Shown: positions 28,570 through 37,447 of the stretch, piece by piece | Position numbering within the stretch: the stretch's first letter is position 1 | How the letters are laid out: each line of letters opens with the position of its first letter | DNA from: Streptomyces sp. NBC_00370 | GTDB taxonomy: Bacteria; Actinomycetota; Actinomycetes; Streptomycetales; Streptomycetaceae | Direction: 5' to 3' | DNA length: 64,000 nt | Assembly (NCBI RefSeq): GCF_036084755.1 | Contig: NZ_CP107968.1 | Span: 4,650,001 to 4,714,000 of the forward strand | The notes under the pieces: generated by a model | The model's input: the letters and a program-made list of their open reading frames with translations, nothing else | Databases searched by the model: none | Told to the model about the DNA's origin: nothing | Position numbers and translations under genes: made by a program

Positions 28570-28914
28570 TTCGGGTGATTCCTTCCAAGAGCCGCCGGTA
28601 GTCGTATTTCTACGGCGGCGTGCGTCGGGGTGGTCGGTGCGGCGCTGTGCCCGTCACCGTGTACGTCCGAAATTAGGCAGATCAGGTGAAGCCGCCGACG
28701 GGAGCGAGTGAACGGAAGGTGAACCGTGATGGACGGCCTGGTGCGGCTCTGTGCGGGAGGGCGTACGCGGGCGGAGGAATCGGTTCCAGCGGCAGATGAG
28801 GACGCTACGGAGGCCCGGCCGGGGCGGTGGATGGACACGCCGTCGGGCCGGACCCCGGGGGCAGGGCGTGGGTGGAAGGGGCGCGGGGCGGGGGCGGGGC
28901 TGGGGCAGGAACGG
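28570..28914 (-). other. pstS upstream regulatory region
   Basis: This 345-nt gap holds the pstS promoter and PHO box near 28685-28725. The part from 28740 to 28914, next to the Nudix gene's 3' end, shows no gene with convincing codon bias and no RNA or repeat. Confidence 0.6.
28685..28725 (-). promoter_or_regulatory. PhoP-binding PHO box upstream of pstS
   Basis: Read on the minus strand, GGTTCACCTTCCGTTCACTCGC contains two GTTCAC(C/T) units 11 nt apart. A weaker unit (CTTCACC at 28685-28691) is 22 nt further along, in the same 11-nt phase. Direct repeats of GTTCACC-like 11-mers are the established PhoP site in Streptomyces. It lies about 115-155 nt before the pstS start, so activation by phosphate starvation is expected. 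Confidence 0.8.
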
Positions 28915-29406
28915 TCAGGCGGTGTGCAGGGCGTTCAGCAGGGCGTCGACCAGGAGCCGGTCGCGGGGCTGGGTGAGCCGCTCACGCGCCGCGGCGGGGG
29001 ACAGCCACAGGACGCGGTCGACCTCGTCGTTCGCCCGGAACGCGCCGCCGGACGCCTCGGCCGCCCAGTAGTCGACCTGCTTGGGCCGGCCCTGCACGGG
29101 ATAGCGGACCGTACCCAGGCGTGCGCCCGGCACACAGTGGTGGCCCGTCTCCTCCAAGACCTCGCGCAGCGCGGCGGCCAGCGGGTCCTCGCCGCGGTGC
29201 AGCTTGCCCTTGGGGTGGGACCAGTCGTCGTACTTGGGGCGGTGCACCAGACACAGTTCGAGGCCGGCGTTGCCGTAGGGGGCGCGACGCCACAGCACGC
29301 AGCCCGCGGCGAGCACCGTGTTCGCGCCGTCGCCCGTGCTGCCCGTGCTGCCTGTGCCGTTCGTGTCGCCCGTGCCGCCCGTACCGTTTGTGCTGTTCAC
29401 CGACAT
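28915..29406 (-). CDS. Nudix (MutT-like) hydrolase
   Basis: The 163-residue protein has the complete Nudix box GKLHRGEDPLAAALREVLEE followed by TG (pattern GX5EX7REUXEEXGU). It probably hydrolyses a nucleoside diphosphate linked to another moiety, or an inositol or nucleotide polyphosphate. The first 30 residues are a Gly/Thr/Ser/Asn low-complexity tail. The ATG at 29406 is chosen since sequence upstream lacks conservation. Its place between pst genes and CHAD/ppk suggests a link with phosphate or polyphosphate metabolism. Confidence 0.9.
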   Translation of the reverse strand: MSVNSTNGTGGTGDTNGTGSTGSTGDGANTVLAAGCVLWRRAPYGNAGLELCLVHRPKYDDWSHPKGKLHRGEDPLAAALREVLEETGHHCVPGARLGTVRYPVQGRPKQVDYWAAEASGGAFRANDEVDRVLWLSPAAARERLTQPRDRLLVDALLNALHTA

Positions 29407-29480
29407 GTCCGGACTCCCGTCTGCCCCGTCGTCCCGTCTGTCCCGTCGTACCGAACCCACCGCTTCGAGCGCTTACCCGG

Positions 29481-30590
29481 TCAGGACGCGGCCACCGCCG
29501 CCTCCTGCCACACCTGCTGGAAGGCGAACCTGGCCGCCTCCACCTCCAGCCGCTGATCCGCGTGAAGCACCCCGAGGGCGTACGCCGTGGCCGGCGCGAT
29601 CCGGGGCGTGCGGGCCGCGTTCGCCGCCGCTGCCGCCGCCTCCGCCGCGTCCCTGTGCCGGTCCAGCGCCTGCCCGGCGCCGGCGAGCAGCGGGTCGGGC
29701 GCCCCGCCGACGCACCACACCTCCTGCGCGTACCTGTGCAGCCGCAGCAGCTGCCGTACCTGGTGCCAGGGCGCGTCCTGCGCCTCGCCGTCCGCAGCCG
29801 TGGCCAGCCCGTGCACCAGCGCCTCGGCGTTGTACGGATGCGCGGCGACCGCGAGCGGCAGCGCGGACACCGCTTCGAGGAGCTGCCGTTCGGTGGTGGT
29901 GAGCGGCGTCGCGAGTACGACCTCGGCAGCGGCAGCCGCCGCCGGCGCCAGCGGTACCTCGGAGGCCAGTACGGCGACGGCGTCGGCGACCGCGTGGAAC
30001 CGTGACGAGCCGAGCGCCTGGAGCGCGGCCGAGTGCGAGCGTGTCCGGGCGAGGGTCAGCTGGCGCTCCAGCAGGGCGCCCGCGCGCGAGGCCCCGACGG
30101 TCAGCGTGCTCGTGACGGCAGGAGCGGTGGGGGCCGTGGGGGCCACCGTCGGTGTACCGCCGGGCAGCGCGGGCCCGGCGCCGTTCGCGCCTTCCGTCCG
30201 CGTCGCGGGCACGGACACCGCGACCGGTACGGACTCGGCGCCCGCCACCGCGCCCGCTCCCGACAGCCGGGCCAGCGCGCCGACCAGCCGGTGCAGCCGG
30301 GCCGTGCACGCGTGTTCCTGGGCGAGGGTGCCGGACAGCCAGCCCAGCTCCTTGCGGAGCTGGTCGGCCCAGGCCGGGTCGAGCAGCGCACGGTACGTGT
30401 GCAGACTCCCCCCGATCCGCCGGGCCGACGAGCGCAGCGCGCGCGCCGCCTGGTCGGCGGCTGCCGTGTCCGAACCGCTCTCGCTGTACAGCCGGAGGCT
30501 GCGCAGGAAGTCGGCGGCCCGGGCGTGCAGATAGCCGGCCAGGACCTCGCCCGCCGTCAGCCGGTCGGTGTCCGTGTCATGGTGCTGCAC
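29481..30590 (-). CDS. CHAD domain protein
   Basis: The 369-residue helical protein belongs to the CHAD family. It has conserved His and basic residues in the N-terminal helices (LAGYLHARAADFLRSL, ALRSSARRIGGSLHTYRALLD, WLSGTLAQEH). CHAD domains bind inorganic polyphosphate. An Ala/Pro/Thr-rich insertion lies in the middle (about 120-165). The start overlaps the 3' end of ppk by 14 nt, so the two are coupled, matching a role as polyphosphate-binding partner. No catalytic activity is implied. Confidence 0.87.
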   Translation of the reverse strand: MQHHDTDTDRLTAGEVLAGYLHARAADFLRSLRLYSESGSDTAAADQAARALRSSARRIGGSLHTYRALLDPAWADQLRKELGWLSGTLAQEHACTARLHRLVGALARLSGAGAVAGAESVPVAVSVPATRTEGANGAGPALPGGTPTVAPTAPTAPAVTSTLTVGASRAGALLERQLTLARTRSHSAALQALGSSRFHAVADAVAVLASEVPLAPAAAAAAEVVLATPLTTTERQLLEAVSALPLAVAAHPYNAEALVHGLATAADGEAQDAPWHQVRQLLRLHRYAQEVWCVGGAPDPLLAGAGQALDRHRDAAEAAAAAANAARTPRIAPATAYALGVLHADQRLEVEAARFAFQQVWQEAAVAAS

Positions 30591-32805
30591 GCCGGCGCCT
30601 CCGGGCGTCTATGAGCATTTCCTGTACGTGCCGCAACGGCTGGCCTTCCGGGTCCGTGGCATGCCGGGTCCAGTTGCCGTCAGCGCCGAGGTGCCAGGAG
30701 GAGGTGGTGTCGGACATTCCGGTCTCCAGCAGCCGGGTCAGTGCCGCGCGGTGGGCCGGGTCGATGACCCGTACCAGCGCTTCGATACGGCGGTCGAGGT
30801 TGCGGTGCATCATGTCGGCGCTGCCCAGCCAGACCTCGGGCTCGCCGCCGTTGCCGAAGGCGAAGACCCGGGAGTGTTCGAGGAAGCGGCCGAGTATCGA
30901 GCGCACGCGTACGTTCTCGGACAGGCCCGCGACGCCCGGCCGTACGGCACAGATGCCACGCACCCAGATGTCGACGGGCACACCCGCCTGCGACGCCCGG
31001 TAACAGGCGTCGATGATGGCCTCGTCGACCATCGAGTTGACCTTGATCCGCACATAGGCGGGGCGTCCCGAGCGGTGGTGGGCCGCTTCCTTGTTGATCC
31101 GGGTGATCAGCCCGTCACGCAGGGACTTCGGTGCGACCAGCAGCCGGCGGTAGGTCTCCCGGCGCGAGTAGCCGGAGAGCCGGTTGAACAGGTCGGAGAG
31201 ATCGGCGCCCACCTGCGGGTCGGCGGTGAGCAGGCCGAGGTCTTCGTACAGCCGGGCAGTCTTGGGGTGGTAGTTGCCCGTGCCGACATGGCTGTAGCGG
31301 CGGAGGTTCTCGCCCTCCTGGCGCACCACGAGGGACAGCTTGCAGTGCGTCTTCAGCCCGACGAGCCCGTACACCACATGGCAGCCGGCCTCTTCGAGCT
31401 TGCGCGCCCATTTGATGTTGGCCTGCTCGTCGAAGCGGGCCTTGATCTCGACGAGGACCAGCACCTGCTTGCCGGACTCGGCGGCGTCGATCAGGGCGTC
31501 CACGATCGGTGAGTCGCCCGAGGTGCGGTACAGCGTCTGTTTGATCGCCAGCACGTCGGGATCGGCGGCGGCCTGTTCCAGGAACGCCTGCACGGAGGTG
31601 GAGAACGAGTCGTACGGGTGGTGCAGCAGGACGTCGCGCTCGCGGAGAGCCGCGAATATGTCCGGTGCGGAGGCGGACTCCACCTGTGCGAGATCGCGGT
31701 GGGTGCCCGCGATGAACTTGGGGAACTTCAGCTCGGGCCGGTCCTGGGCGGAGATCCCGAAGAGCGCCGTGAGGTCCAGCAGCCCGGCCAGCGGATACAC
31801 CTCCGCGTCGGACACCTTCAGCTCACGGACGAGCAGGTCGAGGACGTACGGGTCGATGGACTCCTCGACCTCCAGGCGCACCGGCGGCCCGAAGCGGCGC
31901 CGCATGAGCTCCTTCTCCAGCGCCTTGAGGAGGTTCTCGGCGTCGTCCTCCTCAACTTCCAGGTCCTCGTTGCGGGTGACCCGGAACATGTGGTGCGCCA
32001 GCACCTCCATCCCGGGGAACAGCTCCTCCAGGTGCGCGGCGATCACGTCCTCCAGCGGGACGAACCGCGCGGGGGACGCCTCCAGGAACCGCGACAGCAG
32101 CGGCGGCACCTTGACCCGGGCGAAGTGCTGATGGCCGCTGACGGGGTTGCGCACGACGACCGCGAGATTCAGCGAGAGACCCGAGATGTACGGGAAGGGG
32201 TGCGCGGGGTCCACGGCAAGCGGGGTCAGGACGGGGAAGATCTGCTGGCGGAAGAGAGTGAACAGGCGGGCCTGCTCCTTCTCGGTGAGTTCCGGCCAGC
32301 GGATGATGTGGATGCCCTCGTCGGCGAGGGCGGGGGCGACGTCCTGCTGGTAGCAGGCGGCGTGCCGGGCCATGAGTTCGCGGGAGCGGGTCCAGATCAG
32401 GTCCAGCACCTCGCGGGGCTGCAGCCCCGAGGCGGAGCGGGTGGCGACCCCGGTCGCGATGCGGCGTTTCAGGCCTGCCACCCGGACCATGAAGAACTCG
32501 TCCAGGTTGGACGCGAAAATCGCAAGGAAGTTCGCCCGTTCGAGGAGTGGCGTCGCGGGATCCTCCGCCAGCTCCAGCACGCGCTCGTTGAAGGCGAGCC
32601 AGCTGCGCTCGCGGTCGAGGAACCGCCCTCGGGGCAGCGCGGCGTCGTCGGGGTCGCCGTCCTCCTCGTACGTGTCGAGATCCGCGTCGAGATCAGGCTC
32701 CAGATCGGAGACGGCGGCGGCGACGGTATGGGGCCGGTGCGCGGCTATGAAACCGACGGACGGCTGGGGCTGCTGGACCGGAACCTCGGCGGGCTGCTGA
32801 CTCAT
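30577..32805 (-). CDS. ppk: polyphosphate kinase (PPK1)
   Basis: The 742-residue enzyme makes polyphosphate from ATP reversibly. It begins the core at DRERSWLAFNERVLELAED. The phosphorylated histidine is in RYSHVGTGNYHPKTARLY, and the second phospholipase-D-like half has FGNGGEPEVWLGSADMMHRN. A polar acidic N-terminal extension of about 75 residues precedes the core, as in other actinomycetes. The ATG at 32805 is preferred to an in-frame start at 32910. The pst operon, CHAD gene and Nudix gene downstream suggest a phosphate-storage neighbourhood. Confidence 0.96.
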   Translation of the reverse strand: MSQQPAEVPVQQPQPSVGFIAAHRPHTVAAAVSDLEPDLDADLDTYEEDGDPDDAALPRGRFLDRERSWLAFNERVLELAEDPATPLLERANFLAIFASNLDEFFMVRVAGLKRRIATGVATRSASGLQPREVLDLIWTRSRELMARHAACYQQDVAPALADEGIHIIRWPELTEKEQARLFTLFRQQIFPVLTPLAVDPAHPFPYISGLSLNLAVVVRNPVSGHQHFARVKVPPLLSRFLEASPARFVPLEDVIAAHLEELFPGMEVLAHHMFRVTRNEDLEVEEDDAENLLKALEKELMRRRFGPPVRLEVEESIDPYVLDLLVRELKVSDAEVYPLAGLLDLTALFGISAQDRPELKFPKFIAGTHRDLAQVESASAPDIFAALRERDVLLHHPYDSFSTSVQAFLEQAAADPDVLAIKQTLYRTSGDSPIVDALIDAAESGKQVLVLVEIKARFDEQANIKWARKLEEAGCHVVYGLVGLKTHCKLSLVVRQEGENLRRYSHVGTGNYHPKTARLYEDLGLLTADPQVGADLSDLFNRLSGYSRRETYRRLLVAPKSLRDGLITRINKEAAHHRSGRPAYVRIKVNSMVDEAIIDACYRASQAGVPVDIWVRGICAVRPGVAGLSENVRVRSILGRFLEHSRVFAFGNGGEPEVWLGSADMMHRNLDRRIEALVRVIDPAHRAALTRLLETGMSDTTSSWHLGADGNWTRHATDPEGQPLRHVQEMLIDARRRRRAAP

Positions 32806-33123
32806 GTCCCTATTCTTCCGCGCTGAGGGGACAGGAGGCGCGTCGGAGAGCGCAGGAAGGAGTGGGTTCGGATTCCTGCCGTTCGGGGTGGGGGGCACAG
32901 CGGGCTGCATTCAGCGAGCGTCGCAAGGCCGTCTGAATGGCTGGTAACGGGGACATGACGTGGAGGGAAGCGGGGCGGGGCTCCCAGGGGGCGGGGGTGC
33001 GGGGGCTTGTCCGAAAAACGGGCGGGGAGCGGCTGGGTGGTCACATACGGTCACGGTCGGTCGCGTGCGGGCCCGTATAGACGTCAACCGCTCCCGTGCC
33101 GGGGCTTGAGCCTCGGGGACGGC
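32806..33123 (-). other. ppk upstream region, no gene seen
   Basis: About 318 nt between mshD and ppk. The ppk promoter must lie here. I could not find a convincing PHO box, hairpin or small gene. Confidence 0.5.
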
Positions 33124-34071
33124 TCAGGTCTCGGTGCGGTACATCAGGTCGACCTCGTACGTGCTGAAGCCCAGCCGCTCGTACACCGTCAGCGCCGCGA
33201 TGTTGTCGGCGTCCACATAGAGCATCGCGGTCGGCAGCCCCTCGGCCGCCAGGTGGCGCAGTCCGATCGCGGTGAGCGCCTTGCCGAGACCGCCGCCCTG
33301 CGCGTCGGGGCGGATGCCGACGACGTACACCTCACCGAGCTGCTCCTCGGCGTGCACCTTCGTCCAGTGGAAGCCGAGCAGCTCGGCGGGTCCGTCGGTG
33401 CCGCTGTCGCTGCCGGCGCGCTCGGCGAGGAAGAAGCCCTTCGGGTCGAACCACGGCTCGGCCTTGCGGTCGTCGAGATCGCGCTGCGTCATCCCGCCCT
33501 GCTCGGGGTGGTGGGCGAAGGCGGCGGCGTTCACGGCGAGCCACGCGGCGTCGTCCTGCCCCGGCACGAACGTACGGACGGTGACGCCTGCGGGCCATAC
33601 CGGCTCGGCGATCTCCAGCGGGCTCAACGGGCGGCGCAGCTGCCGCAGTTCGCGGAACATCGTCAGCCCGAGCACCTGCGCGAGATGCCGGGCCGCCGAC
33701 TTGCCGCCGTGCGCCCAGACCCGCATCCGCTTGCCCGAGGCGGCCATCAGCGCGTTGCCCAGCGCCCGGCCGTGGCCGCGGCCCCTGCGCCCCGGATGCA
33801 CGACCAGCTCGGCGGCGGGTGCTTCGACCGGGTCGGTGTCCTCCAACTGCGCGTAGCCGACGAGTTCGTCGCCGACGGTCAGCAGGAAGTGCCGTACGCC
33901 CTCGCGGTGACCGCCGCGCAACTGGAGCCTGCCCTGTTCGGAGACGGCCTGGACGCCGTCGGAAGCGGCGGCCTCGGCGAGCAGTCCGGCCACTGCCGCG
34001 GCCTGCTCGGAGGTGAGCGCGTCGAGGGTCTGGATCTGCCGGCCGGGCTCGCGGGTTGCTGCGTCAGTCAT
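33124..34071 (-). CDS. mshD: mycothiol synthase (tandem GNAT)
   Basis: The 315-residue protein has two GNAT domains, each with a CoA loop: VHPGRRGRGHGRALG in the first half and GIRPDAQGGGLGKALTAIG in the second. This, with the ending GFSTYEVDLMY, identifies MshD. It acetylates Cys-GlcN-Ins with acetyl-CoA to finish mycothiol, the main thiol of actinomycetes. The ATG at 34071 has TACCCT 6 nt upstream and no ribosome site, so it is probably leaderless. The gene stands alone between ppk and the nucleotidase. Confidence 0.93.
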   Translation of the reverse strand: MTDAATREPGRQIQTLDALTSEQAAAVAGLLAEAAASDGVQAVSEQGRLQLRGGHREGVRHFLLTVGDELVGYAQLEDTDPVEAPAAELVVHPGRRGRGHGRALGNALMAASGKRMRVWAHGGKSAARHLAQVLGLTMFRELRQLRRPLSPLEIAEPVWPAGVTVRTFVPGQDDAAWLAVNAAAFAHHPEQGGMTQRDLDDRKAEPWFDPKGFFLAERAGSDSGTDGPAELLGFHWTKVHAEEQLGEVYVVGIRPDAQGGGLGKALTAIGLRHLAAEGLPTAMLYVDADNIAALTVYERLGFSTYEVDLMYRTET

Positions 34072-34077
34072 GCAACG

Positions 34078-34083
34078 AGGGTA
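34078..34083 (-). promoter_or_regulatory. -10 element of leaderless mshD promoter
   Basis: TACCCT read on the minus strand ends 6 nt before the mshD ATG, matching TANNNT at the distance expected for transcription starting at the initiation codon. Confidence 0.45.
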
Positions 34084-34240
34084 CGGCGCCGGTGCCGGTA
34101 CGCAGGCGAGGTGAGTGCCCGGGTTGGCGGAGCGCGTGACCGTGTGTCAGGCGCCGCGGGGTCGTAATGGCAACCAGCTCGTAACCCGGGAGCCCCTGTC
34201 GCGCTACGCGCGTTGACTCTAGGCTGCGGCTGACATTCCT

Positions 34241-34258
34241 CATGAAGATTTCATGAAC
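34241..34258 (-). promoter_or_regulatory. possible PHO box before the 5'-nucleotidase gene
   Basis: On the minus strand GTTCATGAAATCTTCATG gives two (G/C)TTCATG units exactly 11 nt apart, resembling PhoP direct repeats. It lies 65-80 nt upstream of the secreted nucleotidase start. Regulation by PhoP is inferred from spacing and from the product's phosphate-scavenging role. Confidence 0.5.
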
Positions 34259-34321
34259 CTGCACGACCACCTGTACGACCTCACGACTCTCCATGCTCAC
34301 GCTGAACTCACAAGGGGAACG

Positions 34322-36172
34322 ATGTCAGCGACACCGCAGAAGAACCGTGCGGCCCGGCGGATGCTCACCGCCGTCGCCGGTCTGGCCACCGTGGGCGCGC
34401 TGATCGCCGCCGCCCCGGCCGCCCAGGCCCACGGAAACGGACATGGCCACGGGCACGGCTCGGGACATGGTTCCGGCCACAACTCCGGTCACGGCCACCA
34501 CCAGCCGTCGCCGCGCACCGTCGACGTCCAGATGCTGTCCTTCAACGACCTGCACGGCAACCTGGAACCGCCGGCCGGCTCCTCCGGCAGCGTCACCGAG
34601 ATACAGCCCGACGGTACGACGAAGGCGATCCCGGCCGGTGGCGTCGAGTACCTGGCCAGCTCGCTGCGCACCGCGCGCAAGGGCCACCCGTACTCCATCA
34701 CCGCGGCGGGCGGCGACATGGTGGGCGCGAGCCCGCTGCTGTCGGGCCTCTTCCACGACGAGCCCACCATCGAGGCGCTCAACAAGATCGACCTCGATGT
34801 GACATCCGTCGGCAACCACGAGTTCGACGAGGGCGCGACGGAGCTGGCCCGCCTCCAGAACGGCGGCTGCCACCCGACGGCCGGCTGCTACGAGAAGGGG
34901 AAGAAGTTCCCCGGCGCCGACTTCCCTTACCTCGCGGCCAACGTGACGTCGGAGAAGACCGGCAAGCCGATCCTCAAGCCGTACACGGTCTGGAAGAAGA
35001 ACGGCGTCAAGATCGGCTTCATCGGGGTGACCCTGGAGGGCACGCCGAACATCGTGACGGCCGAGGGCGTCAAGGGGCTCAAGTTCCACGACGAGATCGA
35101 GACCGTCAACAAGTACGCCAAGGAACTGGACAAGCAGGGCGTCAAGTCGATCGTCGCGCTGATCCACGAGGGCGGCCAGCCGGCCTCGACGTCGTACAAC
35201 TACGACTGTGACAGCCCGGGTTCGGGCGACGGCATCTCGGGACCGATCGTCGACATCGCCAAGGGCATATCGCCCAAGGTGGACGCGCTGGTCACGGGCC
35301 ACACGCACCAGGCGTACGTCTGCACGATCCCGGACCCGGCGGGCAAGCCGCGCATGGTGACGTCCGCTTCGTCCTTCGGCCGGCTGTACACGGACACGAC
35401 GCTGACGTACGACCGCCGGACGAACGACATCGTCCGTACGGGCGTGGCGTCGGCGAACCACGTCGTCACCCGTGACCAGCCCAAGGCCAAGGACATGACG
35501 GACCTGATCGCCCGGTGGAACACCATCGCCGCGCCGATCGCCAACACCCCGCAGGGCTTCATCTCGGCGGACATCGGCCGCAGCGGCCCGGAGATGCCGC
35601 TGGGTGACGTGATCGCCGACGCGCAGCTCGCGGGCATGTCGGCGCCGGACAAGGGCGGCGCGCAGTTCGCGTTCATGAACCCGGGCGGTATCAGGACCGA
35701 CCTGGTGTACGCGGCGTCGGGCAGCGAGGGCGACGGGGTCGTCACGTACGGCGAGGCGTTCGCCGTGCAGCCGTTCACCAACATGATGACGGCGATCGAC
35801 CTGACGGGCGCGCAGGTCGTGACGGCACTGCAGCAGCAGGTCAGCGGCGCGAACGAGGCGTCGCCGAAGATCCTCCAGGTGTCGAAGAACTTCACGTACA
35901 CGCTGGACATGACGAAGGCGGGCGCGGCCCGGGTGGTCACCGACTCGATCCGCCTGAACGGCGAACCGATCGACCCGGCGGCGACGTACCGCGTCGCGAT
36001 GAACGAGTTCCTGTCGGGCGGCGGCGACGGCTTCGCGGTCCTGGGCCAGGGCGCGAACAAGCTGGTGGGCGCGTCGGACCTGGACATGTTCAACACCTAC
36101 CTGGCGGCCAACTCGACGGCGGCGGCGCCGCTGGCGCCGCCGGCGACGGACCGGATCACGGTGGTGAAGTAA
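34322..36172 (+). CDS. secreted 5'-nucleotidase / metallophosphoesterase (UshA-like)
   Basis: The 616-residue protein has a signal peptide (about 1-36), then a 25-residue His/Gly stretch (HGNGHGHGHGSGHGSGH) likely to bind metals. A calcineurin-like phosphatase domain follows (SFNDLHGNLEP, GGDMVGASPLLSGL, VGNHEFDEG, ALIHEGG, TGHTHQAY), then a 5'-nucleotidase C-terminal domain (GGIRTDL, YGEAFAVQPFTN). It cleaves extracellular nucleotides and releases phosphate. The ATG at 34322 follows AAGGGG; an upstream in-frame ATG at 34253 would spoil the signal peptide. There is no LPxTG or lipobox, so the product is probably released. Confidence 0.93.
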   Translation: MSATPQKNRAARRMLTAVAGLATVGALIAAAPAAQAHGNGHGHGHGSGHGSGHNSGHGHHQPSPRTVDVQMLSFNDLHGNLEPPAGSSGSVTEIQPDGTTKAIPAGGVEYLASSLRTARKGHPYSITAAGGDMVGASPLLSGLFHDEPTIEALNKIDLDVTSVGNHEFDEGATELARLQNGGCHPTAGCYEKGKKFPGADFPYLAANVTSEKTGKPILKPYTVWKKNGVKIGFIGVTLEGTPNIVTAEGVKGLKFHDEIETVNKYAKELDKQGVKSIVALIHEGGQPASTSYNYDCDSPGSGDGISGPIVDIAKGISPKVDALVTGHTHQAYVCTIPDPAGKPRMVTSASSFGRLYTDTTLTYDRRTNDIVRTGVASANHVVTRDQPKAKDMTDLIARWNTIAAPIANTPQGFISADIGRSGPEMPLGDVIADAQLAGMSAPDKGGAQFAFMNPGGIRTDLVYAASGSEGDGVVTYGEAFAVQPFTNMMTAIDLTGAQVVTALQQQVSGANEASPKILQVSKNFTYTLDMTKAGAARVVTDSIRLNGEPIDPAATYRVAMNEFLSGGGDGFAVLGQGANKLVGASDLDMFNTYLAANSTAAAPLAPPATDRITVVK

Positions 36173-36199
36173 CGAGCAGTCGGTAGTACGTGACTGACG

Positions 36200-36233
36200 G
36201 GGCGGCGGACACACGAGGGCGTGTCCGCCGCCC
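36200..36233 (+). terminator. terminator of the nucleotidase gene
   Basis: Perfect 13-bp arms (GGGCGGCGGACAC and GTGTCCGCCGCCC) enclose 8 nt, 27 nt after the stop codon. The T-rich tail is weak (TTCG). Confidence 0.82.
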
Positions 36234-36264
36234 TTCGCTGTTGGCGGCGCGGGTGGTCTTCCCT

Positions 36265-36343
36265 GGGGGACTCGGGCCGGCTCGGCGTCCACCCCGGCCG
36301 GGTAGTGGCTGAGACTCATGCCCCGCTGGTCACTGGGGGTGGG
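36265..36343 (+). repeat. 79-bp direct repeat, copy 1
   Basis: This stretch (GGGGGACTCGGGC ... TGGTCACTGGGGGTGGG) is matched by 36625-36703 with about seven differences and no gaps. The shared core includes GGCTGAGACTCATGCCCCGC. It has no gene in itself. The first 26 bp also occur inverted at 37448-37473. Confidence 0.85.
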
Positions 36344-36421
36344 TGTGTGCGGGTCAGGGCGCATGGGCCGGGAGCTGTGTGGGCCGGAGGGATGAGCCGC
36401 CCGTGGGGCCGCCCCTGGGGT

Positions 36422-36650
36422 TTGAGTGTCGCGGCTCCGGTCCGGGCGTCAAGGGCGCTCCTGCGTCGCGTCGGCTTCGCCGATGACCTGCGGTCACCCT
36501 TGACTCCCGAACCTCCACCGCAAGTGCACTTTTTTGGGGGGCGGCCGGGGGGGCTCCACGGGGGAGGCCGGGGAGTGGTGGCGGGTGCTTGGCCGACTGG
36601 CGGGTGCCGCGCGGCAGTTGCGTAGGGGGACTCGGGCTGGCTAAGCGTCC
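36422..36650 (+). repeat. long inverted repeat, left arm
   Basis: It pairs with 37448-37677. The outer 63 bp (36422-36484, starting TTGAGTGTCGCGGCTCCGG) are a perfect inverted match of 37615-37677. The rest is imperfect with small gaps. An odd T6G6 run (near 36530-36542) lies within. The arms enclose about 0.8 kb with a second inverted repeat and one small membrane-protein gene. Confidence 0.85.
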
Positions 36651-36703
36651 ACCCAGGCCGGGTATCGGCTGAGACTCATGCCCCGCTGGTCATTGGGGGT
36701 GGG
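36625..36703 (+). repeat. 79-bp direct repeat, copy 2
   Basis: Second copy of the repeat at 36265-36343. Its first 26 bp form the inner end of the long inverted repeat's left arm. Confidence 0.85.
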
Positions 36704-36767
36704 GCGAGGTCGGGAGGACGCCCTGGCGGGGGTAGTTGGGCCGGGGCAATGGGCCGGTAGGTGGTAC

Positions 36768-37048
36768 GGATGTGACTCACGGGGGAGAACGCGACCTGTG
36801 GGGTGCTCGTCGGGAGCCTTTTGCGTCCCGTGTTGCGTTAGGTGCGCCGTAGGGCGCATCAAGCGGGTGGGCCGCCCGGCCGGGGGGCGAGGATGGGCTC
36901 GTGAGATGCCCGGCGGCCCGTCGCAGCCCTCTGCGCCTCCACACCGGACTGATGCGCCCTGCGGTGCGTCTAACGCAACTCCCCACGCATAAGGCGCCCG
37001 ACGGGTGCCTCACAAGCCCACACCCGTCCCACCAGTCACACCCGCTCT
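36768..37048. repeat. inner imperfect inverted repeat
   Basis: Arms 36768-36860 and 36951-37048 are imperfect inverted copies. The best part is GTTGCGTTAGGTGCGCCGTA with GGGCGCATCA against its counterpart TGATGCGCCCTGCGGTGCG with TCTAACGC. The 90-nt loop is GC-rich. In each orientation the arm can be read as an open frame beginning MRP, but without Streptomyces codon bias, so it is treated as repeat DNA. Confidence 0.65.
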
Positions 37049-37129
37049 GCTCACCCATCGACCGACGGGCGTTACGCGCGGAAATCGGGATAGGGTCACC
37101 GGCAAATGATCACGGGGGCGGGGGGAGCC

Positions 37130-37432
37130 ATGATCAGGCAGTGGTACACGGCGCTCGGCATCAACCTGCTTCTTGGCATCCCGGCCGTCGTCCCGTTGTG
37201 GATGCTCTACTACATCGGCTCGACGTGGGTGGATCCCGCACCGGAAGAGAATGACGGCTTCGGCGTCGTCCTCTTCGGGCTGGGGATCCCCGTCGCCATC
37301 TGCGGATTCCTCTGGTGGCTGGCCAACCTGCCCCTTGCCCGCCGCACCCGCCTCCAGCCGGCCCAGTACTGGGCACTCAGCCTTCTCGGCACATCCGTCC
37401 CGACCGTCGCCCTCATCGGCAACAGCCTCTGA
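37130..37432 (+). CDS. small membrane protein in the repeat island
   Basis: The 100-residue protein has three hydrophobic helices (LGINLLLGIPAVVPLWMLYY, GFGVVLFGLGIPVAICGFLW and YWALSLLGTSVPTVALIG). The ATG at 37130 follows GGGGGGAG. I recognise no family. It is the only likely gene between the arms of the long inverted repeat, so it may be cargo or a fragment of a former element. Codon bias is moderate. Confidence 0.6.
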   Translation: MIRQWYTALGINLLLGIPAVVPLWMLYYIGSTWVDPAPEENDGFGVVLFGLGIPVAICGFLWWLANLPLARRTRLQPAQYWALSLLGTSVPTVALIGNSL

Positions 37433-37447
37433 GCCCACCGGCGGGGG

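Noticed and set aside
36200..36233. Inverted repeat considered as part of the repeat island
   Set aside because: Its position 27 nt after the nucleotidase stop and simple stem-loop form fit a terminator better.
36768..37054. Short open frames beginning MRP in both arms of the inner inverted repeat
   Set aside because: No ribosome site or codon bias; similarity of the two frames is explained by the inverted repeat.
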